Shown here: positions 6,297-13,574 of the stretch, in pieces
Layout of the letters: every line of letters begins with the position of its first letter
Position numbering within the stretch: the first letter of the stretch is position 1
DNA from: Betaproteobacteria bacterium
Lineage (GTDB): Bacteria; Pseudomonadota; Gammaproteobacteria; Burkholderiales; Burkholderiaceae_C
Direction of reading: 5' to 3'
Length of the DNA: 15,300 nucleotides
Assembly: GCA_025354965.1 (NCBI GenBank)
Contig: JANXLW010000480.1
Location: 1 to 15,300, forward strand
Translations under genes and position numbers: made by a program
Notes under the pieces: model-generated
What the model saw: the letters and a program-made list of their open reading frames with translations, nothing else
Told to the model about the DNA's origin: nothing
Database searches by the model: none

Positions 6297-7064
6297 TCAC
6301 TGAACCAATTCACCGGTGACGTAGCGCCGCACATCATCGGTAGCAAGCGCCACCTTCGGCACGCCATCGGCGATGATGCGACCGCTGTAAAAAGCCACCA
6401 CGCGGCTGGCGTAGCGCGCAACGATATCCATGTCGTGCTCGACAAACAAAACGGTCATCTTTCCCGCCACCGTCTCAGCCCCGAGCGCACCCATGATGAT
6501 GTCCATCATGGGAAACTTTTCATCCGCAGAAACACCGCTGGTCGGCTCGTCCAGTAACAGTACATTCGGCTTTCCGGTCATGGCCATCGCGATGTCCAGC
6601 AGCTTGCGCACGCCGCCGGGTAACTCGGCGACGCGGCGGGCCCGATGCTCGTCGAGCCGAAAGCGCTGCAGCAGGGCATCGGCGCGGTCCATGGCCGCTG
6701 GTCGGCGTGCCGCCTGCCAAAAGCTCAAGGCATCGTCGTGGCAGGCGCTGGCGACCAGCATGTTCTCCAACACCGACAGGTCGCCGAACAGTTGCGGAAT
6801 CTGGAACGAACGGGCCACGCCGAGCCGGGTAATGGTGCGCGGCTGCAGCGCGGTGATGTCACGCCCGGCCAGCGTAATCTGCCCCGCATCAGGTTTCATA
6901 TAGCCGGTAATCATATTGACAAAAGTCGTCTTGCCGGCGCCATTGCTGCCGATCAGGCTGACGTGCTCACCGGCCATGATGTCGACGTTGATGTCAGCTG
7001 CGGCGACCACTGCGCCGAAGCGCTTGCCGACACCTTTGGCCTGTAGCATCGGGTTGTTGCTCAT
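6297..7064 (-). CDS. LIV-type ABC transporter ATP-binding protein (LivG-like) with LPGGV signature
   Basis: This 255-residue ATPase has Walker A GSNGAGKT (40-47), Q-loop Q89, Walker B VLLLDE (168-173) and switch histidine H210 in VEHDMD, which marks it as the LivG-type partner. The ABC signature reads LPGGV (148-152) instead of LSGGQ, so the serine that contacts the ATP gamma-phosphate is proline. The following D-loop TSGVSADEKFPMMD also departs from the classical AAGLNP form. I recall related sequences with both features, so this may be a subfamily trait. The start at 7064 was chosen because AAGGAGA lies just upstream and the ATG overlaps the permease stop as ATGA. An upstream start at 7085 has no such support. 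Confidence 0.94.
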   Translation of the reverse strand: MSNNPMLQAKGVGKRFGAVVAAADINVDIMAGEHVSLIGSNGAGKTTFVNMITGYMKPDAGQITLAGRDITALQPRTITRLGVARSFQIPQLFGDLSVLENMLVASACHDDALSFWQAARRPAAMDRADALLQRFRLDEHRARRVAELPGGVRKLLDIAMAMTGKPNVLLLDEPTSGVSADEKFPMMDIIMGALGAETVAGKMTVLFVEHDMDIVARYASRVVAFYSGRIIADGVPKVALATDDVRRYVTGELVQ

Positions 7065-8047
7065 CGCCGGCTCTCCTTGATCCACAACGAGCCGATACCG
7101 CGTGGCAGGAACCGTATGACGAACAGCAAAAACAAACCGAGTACCAACTGCCAGGTATTGGGAAAATAGGAACTGGAGAACGAGCGAACAACTTCCAGCA
7201 CCGTAGAAGCAACGAACACGGCCAGCACACTCTGCCAGCCAGCCAGGATCGCGACGAATACAAACTCGCCAGACGTGGTCCAGTAACTGAAGTTGGGGTC
7301 GATGTGACCGAGCGACATCACCACCAGCGCGCCACCCATGCCACCGGCAAAGGCAGCCAGGATGAAGTTGATTGTCATGGCCTGGCGGACCGAACCACCA
7401 AGGTATTCCACGCGCAACTCGTTTTCACGCACCGCCAGGGTCAGCAGGCCGCGGGTGGAGTCAAAGTAGACCCGCGAAAGCAGTGCCATCACACCGGCAA
7501 TAACGATCGTCATCACATACATGACATAGCCAACCCGGGCGTCCGGCAATTTCTGACCGAACAACGTTGGCCGGCCAATATTGAAGCCATCCGAGCCGCC
7601 CAAAAGCTCGATCTTCATCAGCAAGCCATAGGTCACCATCGACAACGCGAGGGTCAGCATTGCAAAGAAAATGCCGCGGTAGCGTGCCAGCATCGGTGCA
7701 AACGGCGCTGCCAGCAGCGTTGCCGCAACGCCACCGAGCAAGGTCAATCCCAGCGCATCGGTGAAGCCGAGCCGGCTGTAAGCCAGCCCTGCGGCGTAGC
7801 CGCCGAGTGCGAACACCATGCCCTGCCCAAAGGAGACAACGCCGCCGCGCATCAGCAGCACGATGCCCAGCGACACCAGGCCTTGTGCGGCGGCCATCGT
7901 CATCAGGAAGGTCAGCCATTTGGGCATTGCCAGCCCGGCTACCGCCAGTACGACAGTGAACAGGATGCCGATCAGTGGAACTCGTGCGCGCGACGCGGTT
8001 GCCGTGGTTGGTGGCGGCGGCGCGGATGCAGAAAGTGATGCCGCCAT
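7061..8047 (-). CDS. LIV-type ABC transporter permease (LivM-like)
   Basis: The 328-residue inner-membrane permease has a cytoplasmic N-terminus rich in Pro, Ala and Thr (1-22), then about nine to ten hydrophobic segments. LivM-family features include SFGQGMVFALGGYAAG (72-87), GGSDG (150-154) and the ATPase-contacting loop AVRENELRVEYLG (205-217). The late motif that in most LivM proteins is a GG-rich stretch reads ILAGWQSVLAVFVAS (267-281), without the paired glycines. The gene begins one base after the stop of the other permease (TGA-C-ATG) and its own stop overlaps the next gene by 4 bases, so the set is translationally linked. Confidence 0.94.
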   Translation of the reverse strand: MAASLSASAPPPPTTATASRARVPLIGILFTVVLAVAGLAMPKWLTFLMTMAAAQGLVSLGIVLLMRGGVVSFGQGMVFALGGYAAGLAYSRLGFTDALGLTLLGGVAATLLAAPFAPMLARYRGIFFAMLTLALSMVTYGLLMKIELLGGSDGFNIGRPTLFGQKLPDARVGYVMYVMTIVIAGVMALLSRVYFDSTRGLLTLAVRENELRVEYLGGSVRQAMTINFILAAFAGGMGGALVVMSLGHIDPNFSYWTTSGEFVFVAILAGWQSVLAVFVASTVLEVVRSFSSSYFPNTWQLVLGLFLLFVIRFLPRGIGSLWIKESRR

Positions 8048-8048
8048 G

Positions 8049-8945
8049 TCAGATCTTTCGTGCCTGGATGCGCTGGAATAGCCCCTCAGGGCGGAACATC
8101 AGTACCAGCGCCATCACGATATAGATCGAGAACAGCTCGGCCACCGGCGCCACATGCACCGCCAGTGAGCGCGCCAAGCCAACGATCAGCGCACCGATGG
8201 CGGCGCCTTCAATGCTGCCCAGGCCACCGATGATCACAACCGCAAACGAGACGATGATGACACCGACCGAAACGCCCGGCTGCACCGATATCATGGGCGC
8301 CGTGAAGGCGCCGCCAATGCCAGCCAGGAAGATTCCGACTGTGAAGGCCAGCATGTAAACCCGCGATACATTGATGCCCATGCTCGATGCCACCTCGGCG
8401 TTATGAATGACGGCCAGCACAATCTTGCCGTGGCGTGTGCGGTTCAGACCCCACCAGACGGCGAGCCCGACGATGACCGCCAGAGCGACCAGTGCAAAGT
8501 CGTAGCCCACATAAGTCTGGCGCCCGATATCGATGTTGCCAAACAGGCTATAGGGTTCCGAAACATAGTACGGGTTGGCACCCCAGATCAACTTGGTCAC
8601 ATCTTCCAGAATCAGGAACATGGCATAGGTGACCAGCACCAGCAGCACCTCGTCGCGACCGTAGAAGAAACGCATCAGACCACGCTCGGTGAGCGGCGCC
8701 AGGATCGCTGCTACCGCCACCGCCGCCAGCAGCATGGCCACAATCGAGAACGCTGGCGCCAGGTTCATGCTGGCGCCCCAGCTGACAAAGCTGGCCGCCG
8801 CATAGGCCCCCAGCGCATAAAAGCTGCCGTGCGCCATGTTGAGAATTTTCAATACGCCAAAGACCAGCGTCAGCCCGAGTGCGACGATGAACAGCCAGGA
8901 TGCATAGGTCAGACCGTCAATCAGGATGGTAAGCAGGGTATGCAT
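8049..8945 (-). CDS. LIV-type ABC transporter permease (LivH-like)
   Basis: This 298-residue permease has about eight membrane segments. Family features are NMAHGSFYALGAY (36-48), the cytoplasmic coupling loop around HNAEVASSMGIN (181-192) and IIGGLGSIEGAAIG (248-261 region). AAAGG lies about 10 bases before the ATG. It follows the binding-protein gene after a 67-base gap holding a strong hairpin, while all later genes are packed almost without gaps. Confidence 0.95.
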   Translation of the reverse strand: MHTLLTILIDGLTYASWLFIVALGLTLVFGVLKILNMAHGSFYALGAYAAASFVSWGASMNLAPAFSIVAMLLAAVAVAAILAPLTERGLMRFFYGRDEVLLVLVTYAMFLILEDVTKLIWGANPYYVSEPYSLFGNIDIGRQTYVGYDFALVALAVIVGLAVWWGLNRTRHGKIVLAVIHNAEVASSMGINVSRVYMLAFTVGIFLAGIGGAFTAPMISVQPGVSVGVIIVSFAVVIIGGLGSIEGAAIGALIVGLARSLAVHVAPVAELFSIYIVMALVLMFRPEGLFQRIQARKI

Positions 8946-8972
8946 GGGCGCGCGCCTTTGAAATAGTTAAGG

Positions 8973-8993
8973 CCCCGCTGCTGTGCAGCGGGG
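8973..8993 (-). promoter_or_regulatory. Intercistronic RNA hairpin after the binding-protein gene
   Basis: CCCCGCTGC (8973-8981) pairs perfectly with GCAGCGGGG (8985-8993) around a 3-base loop. On the minus-strand transcript it lies 19 bases after the binding-protein stop (9013-9015) and 27 bases before the permease start. The following RNA (CCUUAACUAUUUC) lacks a U-run, so it is not a classical terminator. Such hairpins commonly protect the upstream mRNA or cause partial termination, giving more binding protein than permease. That role is inferred. Confidence 0.6.
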
Positions 8994-9012
8994 ACGGCAG
9001 GTCAGCGCAGGC

Positions 9013-10341
9013 TCAATTGCACTTTGCGCCGGGGAATCCGGCCTTGATCCATTCTTCAGACTTCATGCTGGCGGGCGGGTTGACGCATTCCGCCGGGAAG
9101 CGCTGGATGTCGTCAAGCACCACCATTTTCCTGGCCGCGTCATAGCGTGTCTTGCCGATGGCAGTCTCCTGCATCGCCTGGTGGCCGTCGCCAAGCGCCA
9201 TGCGGATCCGCCCGGCCGGTGAATCCCATTCCAGACCCTTGAGTGCCGCTGCCAATTGTTCCGCGTTGGGCTTCTTGCCACCATTGGCGGCCATCGCTTT
9301 TTCTACCGCCAGCTTCAGACCCAGCAGTGACTGCGCCATTCGGTAGGGAGCCTGCACCGGGTAGACGGTATAGGCCTTTTGGTAGATGGACCACCACCAG
9401 TCATTGAGCGCCGACTTCGGCGACATCAGGCCGTAAGCACCACGTGCCCCAATGATGGCGCCGTCCGGCATTTTGTCGCCCAGCGCCGGCAATACATGGT
9501 CAGCTGCGGACAGCACCACCTGTGAGCGCTTGAACAGTCCGCGCGGACCTGATTGAAGGATGAACGCCTGCAAGTCGCCGCCCCACAAGCTGGAGTGGGT
9601 GACATCCGCCGGCTTGGCCATCAGCGCCGATATTTCGGTGCCGTACTGGCCGGCACCGAACTTGGGCAACAAGTCCTCGCCGGGCTTGGCGCTGGGATAG
9701 AGCTTCTCCATCGACCAGATGAAATCCTTGCGTGAATCCTGACCCCAGGCATAGTCCTGGTTGATCATGTTGAAGCTTTCGGTCTTCACGTTATGCGACT
9801 TCATGTAGCGCGCCAGCGCCACGTTGTCCATGGTTGCGTGGGAGGCGGTGCGAAACACGTAGTTGTACTTGCCGTCCTCAAAAATGCGCGGTGTGCCGCA
9901 GTCGTAAAGAATCAGGAACTTTTTCATTTCCTCCGCCACTGGAGCCACCGCCAGGCAATCGCCCGAGCCGACATAACCGACCACCACATCGACCTTGTCG
10001 CGGTCGTACAGGTTGCGCAATTCCTGCACCTGCTTGGTGGCGCCACCGTTCTCGTCGACGTAGACCGGCTCAATTTTCAAGCCACCAAAACCCGGCTTGT
10101 TGTACGGCGCCGGCCCCTCACCTTTGTTAAAGGCCTCGACCAGGACTTTCGCCCCGTTGACCGCCGGAATGCCGAAACTCTCAGCCGCCTGGCCTGAGAG
10201 AAAACTGACAATGCCGACCTTGAAGGTCTCCTGCGCCTGCACTCCTTGCGCAAGGCAGGCCAGCGCGGCACCCACTGCGGCGAGCCCCGCTGCACGCTTG
10301 AGCGTGGGTGAAAAAACCGGTGTCTTCGTCGTCTCTTTCAT
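9013..10341 (-). CDS. Periplasmic substrate-binding protein of LIV-type ABC transporter
   Basis: The 442-residue precursor has a signal peptide: a basic start, hydrophobic stretch about 17-32 and a probable type I cleavage after VQA (34-36). A cysteine at 29 lacks a good lipobox. The mature part is a Peripla_BP_6 (LivJ/LivK-like) two-lobed protein, with the typical opening FKVGIVSFLSG and an ELRNLYDRDKVDVVVGYVGSG stretch read across the first lobe. It captures the ligand for the permeases encoded next. Several cysteines (in SGDC, LYDC, AEC and the C-terminal KCN) could form disulfides. AAGGAGA sits just upstream of the chosen ATG at 10341. An open extension to 10437 is rejected because it would place residues before the signal peptide. 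This is the first gene of the operon. Confidence 0.95.
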   Translation of the reverse strand: MKETTKTPVFSPTLKRAAGLAAVGAALACLAQGVQAQETFKVGIVSFLSGQAAESFGIPAVNGAKVLVEAFNKGEGPAPYNKPGFGGLKIEPVYVDENGGATKQVQELRNLYDRDKVDVVVGYVGSGDCLAVAPVAEEMKKFLILYDCGTPRIFEDGKYNYVFRTASHATMDNVALARYMKSHNVKTESFNMINQDYAWGQDSRKDFIWSMEKLYPSAKPGEDLLPKFGAGQYGTEISALMAKPADVTHSSLWGGDLQAFILQSGPRGLFKRSQVVLSAADHVLPALGDKMPDGAIIGARGAYGLMSPKSALNDWWWSIYQKAYTVYPVQAPYRMAQSLLGLKLAVEKAMAANGGKKPNAEQLAAALKGLEWDSPAGRIRMALGDGHQAMQETAIGKTRYDAARKMVVLDDIQRFPAECVNPPASMKSEEWIKAGFPGAKCN

Positions 10342-10400
10342 GCATGTCTCCTTGGTTTGAATAAAAGCTCCAGGGTGAGGGCCGGTGTGAAGCCTGTCCG

Positions 10401-10413
10401 ACAATAGCATTGT
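10401..10413. promoter_or_regulatory. Inverted repeat overlapping the predicted -10 of the transport operon
   Basis: ACAATAGCATTGT is a perfect 5-bp inverted repeat with a 3-bp centre. It covers the -10 box and start point predicted for the minus-strand operon, where a repressor would block transcription. It runs directly into GTTCGAT (10412-10418). Binding by any protein is inferred only from the location. Confidence 0.35.
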
Positions 10414-10437
10414 TCGATCAAGCAGGCGCCTCGTCAA
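10409..10437 (-). promoter_or_regulatory. Candidate sigma-70 promoter of the transport operon
   Basis: On the minus strand TTGACG (10437-10432) and AACAAT (10414-10409) are separated by 17 bases. The -35 box matches at 5 of 6 positions and the -10 at 4 of 6. Transcription would start near 10402, leaving a leader of about 60 bases to the binding-protein ATG at 10341. Confidence 0.4.
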
Positions 10438-10623
10438 TCAAATTCAATACAGCGGCGCAACACGCCGATCTTTGCAGTGCAACCCGTCGTTGCAAGCGCG
10501 GGGGGCGATTGAACGGCAAAATGGTACATCGTGCGCGGCGCGTTGAGCCAATTTTTGCGCGTTGCGGCGTCGCGCCCGAGACAGCCTGTCGCGCTTCCAA
10601 AATTTAACCGAAATAGATTGAAC

Positions 10624-11421
10624 ATGCCTACCACTATTTGCGACAAAATTTCATTGCATTACCAGCTCGAAGGCGACCCGCGGGCGCCGGTTCTGATGCT
10701 GTGCAACTCGTTGGGTACCACGCTCGAAATGTGGCAGCCGCAGATGTCAATCCTGCTGACCCAGTTTCAGGTGCTGCGCTACGATGTCCGCGGGCACGGT
10801 CAATCCGAAGTTCCGATGGGCCCTTACAGCATCGAGCAACTCGGCCAGGATGCAGTGGCGCTGCTGGACCACCTGCAACTGAAGCAGGTTGATTTCTGTG
10901 GTCTGTCGATGGGTGGCATGACCGGTATGTGGCTGGCTACCCACCACGCCCATCGCATCAAGCACCTGGTGCTTAGCAATACCGCCGCCAAGCTGGGCAC
11001 ACCTGAGCTCTGGAATTCGCGCCTGACGGTGCTGGCCAGTGAGGGCATGGCGGGCCTGACGGATTCCATCCTGGAGCGCTGGTTCACGCGCCGCTTTCAG
11101 CAGCGTGCGCCTCATGTGGTTGAACGGGTACGTGACATGCTGCTTGCCACGTCTGCACCGGGCTACCAGGCCAACGTGATCGCCATCCGCGACATGGACC
11201 AGTTGCACGACATCAGCACAATTGAGCTGCCCACGCTGGTCATCGCCGGGCGCCATGACGGCTCCACCGCGCCTGAGTTGGGGCGTGCAATCACACAGCG
11301 CATCGCAGGTTCACGCTATCTCGAACTGGACGCCGCTCACCTCTCCAATTGGGAGCAGGCCGGGGCCTTTACGGCGGCCTTGATGGATTTCCTCAACGAC
11401 ACCGATTTGCGTAATACATGA
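10624..11421 (+). CDS. pcaD: 3-oxoadipate enol-lactonase
   Basis: The 265-residue alpha/beta-hydrolase hydrolyses beta-ketoadipate enol-lactone to beta-ketoadipate in the protocatechuate/catechol ortho-cleavage pathway. The nucleophile elbow GLSMGG carries S95; D212 (in AGRHDGS) and H239 (in AAHLSNWEQ) complete the triad. The oxyanion region CNSLGTTLEMW (27-37) and DVRGHGQS (54-61) also fit PcaD. The start at 10624 is chosen by alignment to the family, although no good Shine-Dalgarno precedes it. A GTG-initiated extension from 10531 would add an unlike, basic N-terminus. Its stop overlaps the start of the next gene as ATGA. No other pca genes are in the window. Confidence 0.9.
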   Translation: MPTTICDKISLHYQLEGDPRAPVLMLCNSLGTTLEMWQPQMSILLTQFQVLRYDVRGHGQSEVPMGPYSIEQLGQDAVALLDHLQLKQVDFCGLSMGGMTGMWLATHHAHRIKHLVLSNTAAKLGTPELWNSRLTVLASEGMAGLTDSILERWFTRRFQQRAPHVVERVRDMLLATSAPGYQANVIAIRDMDQLHDISTIELPTLVIAGRHDGSTAPELGRAITQRIAGSRYLELDAAHLSNWEQAGAFTAALMDFLNDTDLRNT

Positions 11422-12479
11422 ACATTGCAATTCACGACATTCACATCGCCCAGTCGGCTTTGCTGGTGGAGCCGAAGCTGCTGCGCGAGGAACTACCTGC
11501 CGGCCAAGCCGAGGCGGCGTTCATTGCCAGCGCGCGCGAGGCCACACGGGCCATCCTGCGTGGTGACGATGACCGGCTGCTGGCAATCGTTGGCCCCTGC
11601 TCAATCCATGAACCGGCATCGGCGCTGGAATATGCAGGGCGGCTGCACGAACTGGCCGCGCGGCTGGCACCTCAACTGCTGGTTGTGATGCGTGTCTACT
11701 TTGACAAGCCGCGCACCCGCATGGGCTCGAAGGGCCTGATCTACGACCCCGAACTGGATGGTCGAGGGGACATCGGAAAAGGCCTGCGACAGGCGCGCAG
11801 CTTGCTGCTGGCGTGTGCGCAACTGGGCGTGCCGGCCGCCTCTGAAATACTGGACCTGGTGACGCCGCAGTATTACGCAGAGCTGCTGACCTGGGGCGCC
11901 ATCGGTGCGCGTACCGTAGAGAGTCCGCTGCACCGCCAGATGGCCTCGGCACTTTCGGCGCCAGTCGGATTCAAGAATGCAACCAACGGCAGCGTGGCTG
12001 CGGCCATCGATGCCATCCTCGTGGCGGGGCAGTCGCACCGCTTTCCAAGCATTTCACTGGAGGGCAGGGCGGTGGTCATCACCACCACCGGTAACCCTGA
12101 CGGACACCTGGTATTGCGCGGTGCCAGCGAGGGTCCCAACTACGACGCTGCCAGCGTGCGGCTGGCGTCGATTGCGCTGACGGCAGCCGGATTGCCAGCG
12201 CGCCTGGTGGTCGACTGCAGCCACGGCAACAGCGGCAAAGACCACCGACGCCAGTCGGCAGTGGCCGCTGACATTGCGCAGCAGCTAGCCAGCGGCAGCG
12301 ACTCTATCTGCGGCGTCATGCTGGAAAGTCACTTGGTGGCAGGTCGGCAGGACATCGTCGACGGTCGCGTTGGTCTAAGCTACGGTCAGAGCGTCACGGA
12401 CGCCTGCCTGGACTGGGACACCACCGTGGGCGTGTTGCAGGAGCTGGCGATGGCAGTGGCAGCACGGCGCAAGCACTGA
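11418..12479 (+). CDS. aroG: 3-deoxy-7-phosphoheptulonate (DAHP) synthase, class I AroFGH type
   Basis: The enzyme condenses phosphoenolpyruvate and erythrose 4-phosphate at the entry to the shikimate pathway. It is 353 residues, close to E. coli AroG (350), and aligns with it almost without gaps. Metal ligands are present: C61 in GPCSIH, H269 in CSHGN, E303 in MLES and D328 in VTDAC. So are phosphate/PEP-binding R92, K97, R99 and K105. Positions tied to aromatic feedback in E. coli AroG (D146, P150, L179, S180, F209, S211) are also retained, so it is probably feedback-inhibited. It differs from typical family members at several conserved spots, for example RTRMGSKGLIYDP, and GFKNATNG for GFKNGTDG, so it may be a diverged paralogue. 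Its ATG overlaps the pcaD stop by 4 bases. The exact paralogue (aroF, aroG or aroH) is not certain. Confidence 0.88.
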   Translation: MNIAIHDIHIAQSALLVEPKLLREELPAGQAEAAFIASAREATRAILRGDDDRLLAIVGPCSIHEPASALEYAGRLHELAARLAPQLLVVMRVYFDKPRTRMGSKGLIYDPELDGRGDIGKGLRQARSLLLACAQLGVPAASEILDLVTPQYYAELLTWGAIGARTVESPLHRQMASALSAPVGFKNATNGSVAAAIDAILVAGQSHRFPSISLEGRAVVITTTGNPDGHLVLRGASEGPNYDAASVRLASIALTAAGLPARLVVDCSHGNSGKDHRRQSAVAADIAQQLASGSDSICGVMLESHLVAGRQDIVDGRVGLSYGQSVTDACLDWDTTVGVLQELAMAVAARRKH

Positions 12480-12521
12480 GGGTGGTGGTCATTCTTCCAA
12501 CCTTACAAAAGAGTATCGAAC

Positions 12522-13568
12522 TTGAAGCCCGCACACCACCGCAGCAACGGATTTGGAAATAGCGATGCCAGTGTCGTCATCGGTAATTTCCCCTGGTACG
12601 AAATGGTTTGGCGTTCGCTGCGTGGCGACTTCAAGCCGCTGGCCGAGCCGGTCGGCGGCTATGAAGCCTTTGCGCGCCAATGGAGTGTGCCGGTAAACCA
12701 TGCGCAAATCGCAATGCGGCAGCGTGCCCCGGTGGTAACCTGGCTGGGCCATGTCACTGTTTTGCTGCAGGTGGCTGGGCTGAATATTCTGATCGACCCG
12801 ACGCTGGCCGCGTTCGCCGGACCGTATGGTCGCTTTGGCGCACCGCGCCGTGTGCCGGCACCGCTGAAGGCGCAAGACCTGCCGCCCATCGACATCGTCC
12901 TGATCTCGCACAACCACTACGACCACCTTTGCCACGCCACCATCAAAGAGTTGCTGGCGGCCGGACAGCGGCCACGGTTTTTTGTTCCTTTGGGTTTGAA
13001 GGCGTGGTTTGATGCGCGGCAAATTTCGCAGGTCACAGAGCTGGATTGGTGGGATCAGGCTGACTTGGGCGCGGTTGCCGACAATGGTGTTCTGGGGGAT
13101 AAGGTGCGTTTGCACTTTACCCCGGCGCAACACTGGAGTCGGCGCACGCCGTTTGACACCAACGCCTCGCTATGGGGTGGGTACATGCTGGAGTGGGCGC
13201 GGCAAGGCGCGGCGCCTTGGCGCTTCCTGTTCCCCGGCGATACCGGCTACAGCGCGGATTTCAAGGCCATTCGTGAACGCCTGGGCATCGTTGACTTTGT
13301 GGCGCTGCCCATCGGGGCGTATTTGCCGCGCGACTTCATGAAGAACATGCACGTCAACCCGTCCGATGCCGTGCAACTTATGCTTGACATCGGGGCCAAA
13401 CAAGCCATGGGCGTGCATTGGGGTACCTTCATGCTGACGCAGGAAGCTTTTGACCAGCCGCCGCGTGATCTTGCCATGGCATTGCGCCAGCACGGGCTCG
13501 CCGCAAACGCGGTTTGGCTCATGCGCCATGGTGAGACACGGGCTATTCAGACAACACCAAGCAGCTAG
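12522..13568 (+). CDS. MBL-fold metal-dependent hydrolase (NAPE-PLD/UlaG-like)
   Basis: The 348-residue protein is a metallo-beta-lactamase-fold hydrolase with a complete di-metal site: H130, H132, D134 and H135 in SHNHYDH, H204 in PAQHWS, D240 in PGDTGY and H299 in GVHWGTF. The N-terminal HHRSNGFGN and WLGHVTVLLQ resemble proteins related to N-acyl-phosphatidylethanolamine phospholipase D. The true substrate in bacteria is mostly unknown. It begins with TTG at 12522, supported by similarity of the first residues to the family; an internal ATG at 12603 would remove this conserved part. It follows the DAHP synthase gene by 42 bases with no terminator between, so it may share its transcript. 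Its stop lies 6 bases from that of the converging gene. Confidence 0.9.
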   Translation: MKPAHHRSNGFGNSDASVVIGNFPWYEMVWRSLRGDFKPLAEPVGGYEAFARQWSVPVNHAQIAMRQRAPVVTWLGHVTVLLQVAGLNILIDPTLAAFAGPYGRFGAPRRVPAPLKAQDLPPIDIVLISHNHYDHLCHATIKELLAAGQRPRFFVPLGLKAWFDARQISQVTELDWWDQADLGAVADNGVLGDKVRLHFTPAQHWSRRTPFDTNASLWGGYMLEWARQGAAPWRFLFPGDTGYSADFKAIRERLGIVDFVALPIGAYLPRDFMKNMHVNPSDAVQLMLDIGAKQAMGVHWGTFMLTQEAFDQPPRDLAMALRQHGLAANAVWLMRHGETRAIQTTPSS

Positions 13569-13574
13569 ATGGAT

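Larger units (their letters stand above)
10342..10623. other. Divergent intergenic control region between transport operon and pcaD
   Basis: These 282 bases hold the start regions of two diverging units. On the minus strand there is a plausible sigma-70 promoter (10409-10437) overlapped by an inverted repeat. Towards pcaD there are two small palindromes, TTGCAGTGCAA (10472-10482) and GACAGCCTGTC (10580-10590), a G-run at 10500-10505, and no convincing -35/-10 pair. GTTCGAT (10412-10418) resembles half of the operator used by IclR-family regulators of the beta-ketoadipate pathway (PcaR/PcaU type). No regulator gene lies inside the window. Confidence 0.5.

Noticed and set aside
8403..8966. Open frame of 187 codons opposite the LivH-like permease
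   Set aside because: It has the His/Gln-rich composition typical of antisense reading of membrane-protein genes, with no motif.
10342..10437. N-terminal extension of the binding protein to 10437
   Set aside because: It would bury the signal peptide, and the start at 10341 has a strong AAGGAGA.
10531..10623. GTG-initiated N-terminal extension of PcaD
   Set aside because: The added 31 residues are basic, unlike any PcaD N-terminus, and the ATG at 10624 matches the family start.
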